Below, in pieces: positions 55,001 to 64,000 of a DNA stretch of 64,000 bases. Origin of the DNA: Climacteris rufus (taxonomy: Eukaryota > Chordata > Aves > Passeriformes > Climacteridae); assembly GCA_013398175.1 (NCBI GenBank), contig VZRZ01007311.1, forward strand, positions 773,246-837,245, read 5' to 3'. Position numbers and translations under genes: made by a program. Numbering within the stretch: position 1 is the stretch's first letter; each line of letters starts with the position of its first letter. The notes under the pieces are model-generated. The model had not been told where the DNA came from, searched no databases, and saw only the letters and a program-made list of their open reading frames with translations.

Positions 55001-55832
55001 GACAGATCCAACTCCTTCAATACTGAATGACTAGCTCAAATGCTTTCACATATAATTATGGCTCAATCTAGACATGCTTCCCTAAAAACAAAGAAACTGT
55101 ATATATTAGGGTAATAACCTTTTAAACAACAGAGGAAAGCTCAGCTGTGTATTTTCTTACTCATTTTAAATCAAATTCAGATCCTGCTTGGATTTCTGCT
55201 GGTTCACATCCCATTTTAATACACAAACTCCCACAGGTTTTATCTCTTCAGCAAAGCAATTAATAAAGCATGGCTCAAGCCATTAAATGTTTGTTTTATG
55301 CCCCTCTCAATCCCTTGAGATAAATAGAAATTGATGTTTATTTTGAGCCTTTTGAAATCCAAATAATTTCTGCGAAGTCCTGCAGCCCTGAAACTAAAAT
55401 CTAATTACCTGCAAGTGTTTGTAGATATAAGTATACATTCAAATTCACTCTTCCATGTGGCAAGCTTTTTAAAGATCAAAGAGTTACCTCTAGCCTTGAG
55501 GCTCCTTATTTGAAAATGCACGTTAACATTTAATGGTGTCACATTCCAAAGCCCTGCTTTGAAAGCCCATTGCTTTGAAAGCATATCCCTCAGTGGTGGA
55601 AACAGCTTTCCTTGCTACTAGAACTAATCAAAGGGACCAGGAATATGCTTTCAGAAGATCCATGGCCAATGTCCCCAACACAAGAAATGCAAAGCCTAGT
55701 TATCTCACAAGCATTTATTTGCAGCATCCTAACCCAGTACATCAGCACAGCGAAAAGGTGAAAGAGATCCTTCCCTTCAATTTTGCCCTGGAGGAGTCAA
55801 CAAACAGATCTTACTGCTTTTCTTGCCATTGA
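52046..55832. other. Unique AT-rich intron
   Basis: No gene or recognised interspersed repeat. Small hairpins such as gtggca...tgccac at about 53393-53412 and an A12 run near 54782 are seen. The stretch 55170-55420 has the look of conserved non-coding DNA, but this cannot be judged from one sequence. Confidence 0.55.
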
Positions 55833-56030
55833 ACAGAATCACTTATGAAACTCAGAATCAAAGAAAGTTTGAAGTCGGCAGAGACTCAGGAGATCATTTT
55901 GTCCAGTCCCCCTGCTCACACAGGGTTCCCTACAGCAGCTTGCCCATGTTCAGACTCATGGTTGTCTTAGCAAGACTCTGCCCCAATTGTTGGGGGCAGC
56001 AACAGTACCTTGAGTTTACAGGTTCATTAA
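55833..56030 (-). repeat. CR1 LINE 3'-end fragment, strongly diverged
   Basis: The plus strand starts acagaatcacttatgaaact, then 'cagaatcaaagaaagtttga', 'ggagatcattttgtccagtc' and 'cctgctcacacagggt'. This is the usual order of a reversed CR1 3' end (octamer, guide region, 'gatcat..agtcc'). Divergence is higher than in the other copies, so the right edge is uncertain. Confidence 0.75.
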
Positions 56031-59000
56031 ATCTATCCTTTCATACAACAAAACATGGCATTCAGGAATCAGAAAGCTGTTGTAGTGTCCAGATGGGCTC
56101 TGGCCTGGAGAAACTCTAAGAAAAGCTACCTTCTGTGTCCTACTAAGCTGAACAGAACCAGGTGAGCTTCAGATAAATTATTTTTCCAGGACACAAAAAA
56201 ACCCCAAATTTTAATATAACATCTCAAAATCAGTGTTTATATGATAAGGCAAAGCTTTAAAGAGATTATTATATGAAATTTTTCACATTTCTGAGGAAGG
56301 GTTAAAGAAGACTGATCATTTTATTCTCTTCATCTGTATTATTCCTATTCCTTTTCTTGAAATAGAAATCAGTTCCAAACCAACATGCTATGTATTTGCT
56401 TATATTTTAGGAGCTCATTTGGGTGGGTTTGTTCACTGGAAAGGCACATTTAAAACATGGAAAGATTCAGGGATAAGATTAAATAATGGAGTGGGAGGGA
56501 GGGGGCATAATTTGTTTTTTAACCTCGGGATGTTTCAAAACTGTGAAAAAAAGGAAAACAAGCATGTCAAAAGTTAATTCTAAGGTGTATTCTCTGATAC
56601 ACTTATTAACTGTATGCATCCTGGGTTACCCAAACAATGCTGAGGTTGGACCACATTATTAGAAACCACACAAGACATCACACTGACTTCTGCTACTGCT
56701 CAGATTGCTCCTTTCACCTAAACAAGTCATAAAGGGAATGACAAGGAGAAGTGTAAAAGCTCCTCTCAGCAAACCCATGAAGCCCCAGAACGACCTGAGC
56801 AGTCCCTGTCACACACTCATCCCTGGAAGGTTAAGTGGATTTTGATGAAGCCATCAGCTTCAGCTGCAAAGAGCTTGAGCCAATGCCAAATGAGGTCAAA
56901 GGGATTTTTTTCCCCTCCATTAGCTTCAATGGGCTCTGAATAAAACCCAGTGGGCTCCAGCATGCCTACTAATTGTTAAGGGAATTAGAATTCCAGTACA
57001 TCATTCCAACTGTGGTCACTTGAAACCAGAATGACAACGGGAAATTACATGATCCCCTGCATATCTCTGTGTGAACAACTGAATTCATGTTAAAACCATG
57101 ATAATGTTGTGGAATTTAGGAATACCACCTCAGGCAACGCAAAACAACACCTACTACACCAGATTAATTCCTGTCCCCTTTAACTCTAGAGCAATGCCTC
57201 ATAAATTCAAGTGACTATTTATGTACCCACATCAAACCCCCTAAAGAGCCTCTCCCACTCTCAAAGGTAACCTACTTTTAACAAAAAGATTTTGAAAGTT
57301 CATGTCTGTTGGTATAAAGCAGAGACTAATTCAAAGGCCATGAGACTATATATATTTTATGAATAAAAAGTGTTGAGTAAGAAACTTTTACAGATATATA
57401 TTTAATATCATGTATAATATATAGTAGTATATAATATGCATATATATTTACAATATATTATTTTGTAAATAAAGCTAGGCTAATTTGTTAATGAAATTCA
57501 CAACACAGCAACACACAAGCCGTTGCCATTTGAATTTCACACTGAACCATTCTTTAAACCTGACGCTACGTAGCCTTTATTTAGCTGTTAACTGGAGGAT
57601 GCTTAAAGCATGTTGTCATTGCCCTGACTAGTGCTTCAGCGGGATCAGTCAAGTTATTCATTTCAGTTTCTTGTCTCCACTGGTGTTTCCAGAACAAGCC
57701 CCACGTCCATGTGACATTCACGGACACGCTCTGCAGCCGCGGTCCGAGCCGGGCTATGCACAGCAATGGCTGTGGGCTGCACACAGGAAATCAAGCCAAG
57801 TCTGGTTAAATGAACAGAAGCTAGTCCAAGTTCGTTTGCTATTACAGTTGTATACAGCAGTCCTAAATGCAGTAGGGACCATGCAGGGTAGCAAATGCAG
57901 GCAGCAAGGGACCACTTTGGAATGGTGCTTTATATAACATTAAGCACAGCTTCCCTTTCTCTGGCAGGGTATGCTACTTTATCCCCATGCTGCAAAGATG
58001 GAAATGAGGCAGGAGACAAGGTCACAGAAATCCTTTTGGTAAGTGGGAACTGAACAGCCTTCCAGAGCCCCTCAACACTGAGGAGCTTTGCTCCCATTAC
58101 TCTTTTCTCTTGTTCTCAGAGAACAACAAGAACAAGTCATTTGAAACTCAACAAATGCATGAGAATTGCCAGAATTGAGTCAGGGAAAAGGATGGGGAAA
58201 CTACAGGAGAAAATTAGGAATACAGGCATTAGGACAATTGAATAGGACAAATACAAGGAAAAGAGGACAAGCAAGAACAGTTATAACCTTCAATTTTTTT
58301 TATAAGAGTTCAGATCTGTTAGTATGGTGTTTGAATAAAGAAAAATAGAGTACTATGAGGATGGTAGAGTGGAAGCTAATTTAGGTATATGTCTGGAGCT
58401 TAGGTTGATTAGGTCATTCACAGCCTGAAGCTTTCTGGCCATAATAAAGCCTATTCCAAACCATCCCTGCTGTGTCTCACTTCTGTTTATTTGACTAGTT
58501 CTGTTCAAGGTCCAGATTTGGCAGAGCTTCTGTTTCCCCCAATGTACATTTCATTTTCAACCATCTGCTAAAGACTCCAAGCCTCTTCTCTGAAATTTGA
58601 AAGATTTAATGACAATTAACATGGAAATACTCTTTTTAATTTTATTAACAGATTGTAGAATCAAGAAAATTCACAGGGGGAAAATGTATTAAACAGCATT
58701 GCCTTTCCCCATCACTAGACCTGCCTACCAAGCGGTACGTACAAGGCATATATGGGTAGCTGCAAAGCACTTTGAATGGAGAGCTACAACATTAATCCTG
58801 TAAGAAAAATCACAACAGCCAACTTGTGCTATCATATAGCTTTACCAACTCCAATAAGACCTTGTAGAGATGCACTAAGCCATATGCAGGTCATTCAACA
58901 GAATCATGTTATTTGGTTTCAAGTCCCCTGCTTCTGGCCCAATCTGGCAGCTCCCTGCCTCCTCCCCAAGCATCAAATTCAATAAACGTTAGAGGAAAGC

Positions 59001-62000
59001 ATGTTCTTACACCACTGGTCTGAGTAGTTCAAGGGAATAAGACTTCATCTGGAAAGCCTCATCCCTGCAAGACAGACGTACAATATAAGACAATTTTCAT
59101 ATTTTGAATTTTTTAATCTTTTTTTAAAAAACAAAGCCACTTAAGTTTCCTTGTTTTAAGAGATCCATAAATTCATTGCACTTGCATAGGAGTCAAAGGC
59201 AGTTGGCTTTCATTTCTTGGAAACTCAATTTTTTTAGGTACACACTGTCACTGCACAGACTCAGCTTCACAGTAATTCATGTCATTGTCAACCTTTAGAA
59301 ACTTGACTTACACTGTTAATGTAATAAAACAAGGAAGACATGTAATTATGCCCTGAAAATAAAATCTTTTGTAGGCTTTGACAGCATCTCAGACATCAAC
59401 TGAATTAGTTCCACCTGTCAAAAGTACAAGTGGTCAGATAGGCATTCTTGAGACATACCTACTTGAGGGTGTACATCCAACTACTTGTATTTCTTCCAAA
59501 GGAGAGATTATCTCTTTTGGTACACTATGAAGCCGAAATATTTCATTTTCTTCCCAATTAGGAGAGACATCAGGTCTTTCCCTCTGCAGGCTTTCCCAAC
59601 CCTGCCTTATGGCTGCAATGGGAAAGTACAGTTGCAGTTTATGGCCAGATGTATTTATAACTCAGACTCTACTGTGCACTCCATATGCCCAAGCCCCTGA
59701 TTTTGTACAGGACCATCCAGACCAGTGCAATTCAAGTCTGTTCTCAGAAACCGTTTCTCCACAAAAATCATACAGACCAGGACTCCTCAGCTAGAGTTGG
59801 AGGAGAGGCAACTTTTCAGAAAACTTGAGATACAAAACCGATCCAGAGTATTTTGGGAGTTCCGTTTACTTTTCAGCCCTCTGATTTATGTAATCTGGAA
59901 ATTTTAATTTTCAGTGGGTTCAGGATATAAGTGAGAAGGTGAGTTACCTGTGTTCAAACAAAGCACATTTTTACTGCATTCTTACTGCAAGCACAAGTTA
60001 GTATTTTGGAAGTGCAGAGGGAGAAGGTTGGATTTGGAGCTAATGGGAAAGCAATAGCTAATAAGTCAACCCACTGCAGCATGGAAATATGACTGGTGCA
60101 AAATCAGTTTCTGTATTTCCATGCCAACCAGAGTGTGCTTACTCATTCATAATTAAGCTTTTCACACCTTATTATAGTTGAAATGGATTTCTGGCAACTT
60201 TTACTATCATAATACTTTGCTTAATAGCAGGGACCCCACTAAGAAACAGTGCCTTTTGATCACACAAACAGGAACTAGGTCTCTGAGTCCTGCTTCCATA
60301 TTTTACATTATTATTAAACCATTAGCAAACAGTTTTGGTTTTAATTTCTTCTATTAACGACATAACATTACACAGGTCAACAAATACCCCATAAAAATAT
60401 ACACAAATTATACAAGAGGAAAAGTTTTATAATTTTAGAACTGGTTTTATTTTGAAAACTAGATCATTTCCAATCTTGCAAACCAGTCATTCTTTCCCAA
60501 TACACTCCACAATTTTTTTTACATGCAATCTCAGTAACATGTAAACAAACTCAAATATTTGTTACACTTTCATATCAACTTGGCATGTGAAATAAGGTGT
60601 ACACATGTATCTCTCTATAATTCAACGGACTGGGTATTGAGAAAGCCTCTGATCAACAACTAAGATGGAAAACTCTTGCAGTAAACTAGAACTATCCAAA
60701 ACTTGTTTGAACAAACTTCAGTACATGTATCTGCATTCCCCTTTGGGGGAAGAGACCTGAAATATGTGCATAATTAAATCCCATGGATATTCTAGAAGAA
60801 ATTTTCACTAGAATAACATTTTGAACAAATATCTTCATTGATCTTTTTTCCTAATTTCTCATTTGAAGACCTTACACTGGAAGTCTGAATTATTAATTTC
60901 CGACAGTTCTGTGATGGACCTACCATTCACATGTTTGTTGCAAGGGAAGGTTATTTTTCTCATTTCATCATCTGACTCAACCATGCTACAGACTGGAACC
61001 TGTTTTCAGTTCAGACCTAGAATAACCTGGCATTCCAAAAGCAAAGTTTGATTTTTGAACTTGACAAGTTGAAGGCATTTCTTTGTGAACTTACCAAGCA
61101 ATATCAATTTGCATTGCAACAACAATTTGCATTGTTCTTATACATTCTCTGGGACTGGACCATGTTTAACTCTTGTTAGTTTTTTATTATTTCTTATCTC
61201 TTATACTTGAAGGTGATTGTTTCTGTTCTTGATGGCTATTAACATTTATAGTCGACTGTATTCACACCTGTTCAAATTAAATCACAGATGCCACCAACCT
61301 CTGGAACCCAAAGGTCTTTCACATCCTATTATTACGAAGCACTCTGTGGCCCAGCCACACCTCAGCATGCTCTCTAGTGAGAGACAACAGTCTGCACAGC
61401 AGGTCTTACACAATAGCTCCATCCTCCCTTCTTCCCAAAGGATCAGCTGCTTTCACAGTGAAAGCTTATCAGACAAGCTGAAGCTTCCCCCAGGCCTGAA
61501 GGAAGTCCTACCACTTCTGCATCTGGCTCATCCTTTCCGTGTTCCTGGGGAAGCAGCACTGGAAGCACTGTGCATGGTGCAGTACAGCAAAGTACCTTTG
61601 TTGCCCACCTTTGCTGGCACTGGGATGGAGAAGCCCAGGACATAACCACTTTCAGGAGTTCCAGTTGTGCCTTCACAATGAGACACTGCAGTGCAGAGAC
61701 AGACTCTCTATCCATGACACCATGCTTCAAGCCAGGGCTCCTTTGCTTTATCTCTTAGTCCTCTGCTGTTTAACTCCTTCATTTTTGCTGAACTTGCTAA
61801 AAATTGAACCATCATATAACATTCAAAATAAGTTTGCCTTTAGGCTATTTCTTCATGATTTGCAGGTGATTTCATAAAGCAAAGAAAGAGAATCAAGTCT
61901 TATTTGCTAAACTAGATGCACCAAATACCATCACTGACTTTTTCGATCAAGGCATTTCTCTACAGGCTTCATTCCACTACCAACTAAAAAAGACACCAAA

Positions 62001-64000
62001 CTCAGATCCCAGTGGGTTCATTTCTACTTGGGATTATTCACAACTGGCTGTGAATTGTGGGTGGCATGCAAAGTACCTCCTACAAATGGAACTTTACACA
62101 ATCTTGCTCTGTATCTAGAGCTATAAATTTCTGAGGATTGAAGGGACTGTTACCTTGTTTAACCTCCAGCACAACTGAAGTTCTACAACTCTACATAGCT
62201 ATTCTTACACCAAATACAACAGACTGTTGCTGTATAAAGTACTGGAAAACTTACTTGAGGTTTGGGTTGGGTTTTTTTCTATTTGGCGCGTCTTTTTGCC
62301 TGCTTGTTGTTTTTTTTTTTTTTGTAAATCAGTATAGGTGGGAGTTTTTTAAGAGAAAAGCGAATTACAAAAAAAAAGAATACAAGAAAGAATTTATAAT
62401 TTTTTTTTAATGCATGAGGATCTACTTTTTTTTTTTTTAATGTGCAAACTTGTGCTTTTTTCCTGCACTGTGAATTACTGTAATCCAACCATTATTTTCA
62501 TCTGTGCACATTTGCATGCTCAGCACTGGCTATATCCAGCTCCCCCAAAGGCAGTTCTGAAAATGTTCCTTCCTGCACTTTTCCTGCATAAGAACCCTAA
62601 TAAAGGTGTTATTTAAAGATCCCCCCAAGCCTCTGAAAGGCACTGCTACGTAAATGCACAAAAGTAAAGCTGTGCTGATAAGATGGCAAGGGGAAAAAAA
62701 ATGTCCAACCTGGGCTTCTGGCATGATTCAGCCCCTTACATTTTTCATCCAAAGAGCAAATGCACATCGCTAGGAACTTCATTCCACCTCTTTCATACAA
62801 TCCGTATCAGTCAAGATCTCCAAACACTGATACACTTTGCACTGCAGACCCTGGACTGCTGCTCATAAACAACCAGGAAAAGGGGACATAAAAAGATGGA
62901 GTAAGTTTTTTTCAATTTTAAAATTATTATAATTGGTTGTTATTTTAGGGAGGGAAAAAGTACAAACAAAAACCCACCATGGTGCTGCTGCCACAGGAAG
63001 CTGAAACCATCAGTGAGCCATGTCAAGTCTCCCCTAGCAAAGCCAGCAAGGTTTACTCAAATATCTTGCAGCTCTGGAAGGAGGAGGTCTAGAACCAAGC
63101 ATGGAAAGTGGTGCTACCTGCCAGCATCAATAGAAAGGCAACTAAAGAGGGAAACAACGAAACATGAGCTTCAGTTGAAGGACATGTTTTTTTAAAAGAT
63201 GAATGACCTGAAACGCCGAGACTCTCTACTCTGACTGCAACACACCAGGACAGTATTTTTTCAGAGTATTATCACATGATTAACCCAGAGGAAGGAATTA
63301 AGTAAGCAAATTAGGAAAAAACAACACTTGACTATTTTGAGAACTAAAGATTTTAAAAACTATAAGAAAAAAAATTGCCCACCAACAGAAACAAGAAACA
63401 CAGACACATTTTAGAATATTTAAAACAACTGAAAAGTATACTTTTCCCTTTGATTCAGTATCATCAAGATGAAAACATCTATTCACTTAACAAGGCAAAA
63501 GACTACAAACATAACTTACAAATACTCTAGGTCATTAATCTTCCCTATTTCTTTCTTTTCACCTATATCCAATAGAGATGTGATGCTTCTTCACACGGAA
63601 ATATTAAAATGTAACAGAAGCTATAAAAGTTTTTATTTTAGTACCTTTCACAGTGAACTGAAACTACGTTTTTAAAAGAAGGCAAAAAAGCACAGCACAG
63701 AACTCGCTGTTAATTAGACACATCCTCTGCTTTATTCTGTATTCTCAAAAATGCAGTTCTTCATGAACTTGTTTTTCCACACACCTAACTTCTGGACTTT
63801 TGAAAACACTCACAAATGCAACCATCCACTTTCTCTTAGCACAAAATCAATCATGTGTCACTCCCAGCAAATTGCACATAGCCCCAAGAGTTATACAAGC
63901 CCTGTAAAAATTCCTATAGAACCCACACATTCCTACATCAATTTTAAATGAAAACATTTTAAACGGGTTTAACGATATCATGGCACCTATTTCCACCATC
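56031..64000. other. Unique AT-rich intron
   Basis: No gene was recognised. It contains an AT-rich alternating stretch at 57343-57470, a compact CpG cluster at 57715-57752, an AATAAA at 58443, and T- and A-homopolymer clusters at 62262-62450. Open frames of up to 142 codons (61217-61645) show no family signature. Confidence 0.55.
57343..57470. repeat. AT-rich alternating / microsatellite-like stretch
   Basis: A run of degenerate 'tatata' units with interspersed ATG and GTA steps, nearly free of G and C. It is low-complexity DNA with no coding potential. Confidence 0.8.

Larger units (their letters stand above)
42690..64000 (-). other. CNTNAP5: Intron 1 of the CNTNAP5-like gene (partial)
   Basis: This is sequence upstream of exon 2 on the minus strand. 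I found no signal-peptide exon ending in a phase-1 donor and no promoter-like CpG island, so exon 1 probably lies right of 64000. It contains a long A tract, two antisense CR1 fragments, AT-rich microsatellite-like DNA and unique sequence. Very long first introns are usual in this gene family. Confidence 0.75.

Noticed and set aside
57581..57784. Minus-strand frame at the CpG cluster as exon 1 (signal peptide) of the gene
   Set aside because: The N-terminal part is not a clean hydrophobic signal peptide, and no phase-1 donor leading to the exon 2 frame is present.
59290..59330. Donor-like cagt|gtaagt on the minus strand as the end of exon 1
   Set aside because: The required frame has a stop codon immediately before the donor.
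61217..61877. Overlapping plus-strand frames of 142, 112 and 62 codons and a 95-codon minus frame
   Set aside because: Overlap in several frames without any family signature suggests a stop-poor stretch rather than a gene.
1..64000. CRISPR arrays, operons, phage genes, tRNA or rRNA genes
   Set aside because: No regularly spaced repeats, no ribosome-binding-site-led gene chains and no conserved RNA gene boxes were seen; the splice sites and CR1/ERV content show vertebrate nuclear DNA.

Overview
This window looks like bird nuclear DNA and is almost entirely intron. The evidence for a bird is several 3'-truncated CR1 LINE copies, in both orientations, with the CR1 terminal 'attctgtgattctat'-type signature, plus an endogenous-retrovirus LTR of a kind I recognise from bird genomes, possibly songbirds. 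No bacterial, phage or organellar gene, CRISPR array, rRNA or tRNA was recognised.

The only gene I can support is a neurexin-superfamily contactin-associated protein gene on the minus strand. Its residues fit CNTNAP5 (Caspr5) best. Two consecutive coding exons are present. Exon 2 (42689 down to 42579, 111 bp) and exon 3 (34869 down to 34676, 194 bp) encode the first half of the extracellular F5/8 type C (discoidin) domain. Both have good splice sites. Exon 2 ends in phase 1, exon 3 starts in phase 1, and the split codon restores a glycine, so the two join without a break. Intron 2 (7,709 bp) is complete. The window also holds more than 21 kb of intron 1 (42690-64000) and more than 34 kb of intron 3 (1-34675). 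Exon 1 (signal peptide) and exon 4 (rest of the discoidin domain) were looked for by eye and not found; they probably lie outside.

Repeats in coordinate order: CR1 at 1-503 (+), 8388-8515 (-) and 13993-14254 (+); a short LTR 5' fragment at 31864-31990 (+); in intron 2 a provirus remnant at 39799-41088 (+) with a nearly whole 5' LTR, a primer-binding-site-like sequence, a degenerate tandem-repeat leader and the tail of the 3' LTR, flanked by a 5-bp near-perfect target duplication; and CR1 at 51175-52045 (-) and 55833-56030 (-). Both LTR pieces are antisense to the host gene.

The run of Ns at 7611-7671 sits between two near-copies of the same sequence, so it is probably an assembly artefact. 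The remaining DNA is AT-rich intron with simple repeats, some candidate conserved elements and chance open frames. I found no convincing undescribed biological system. The leads most worth checking are the ERV remnant, the false-duplication gap and a possible antisense terminal exon near 20941-22010.
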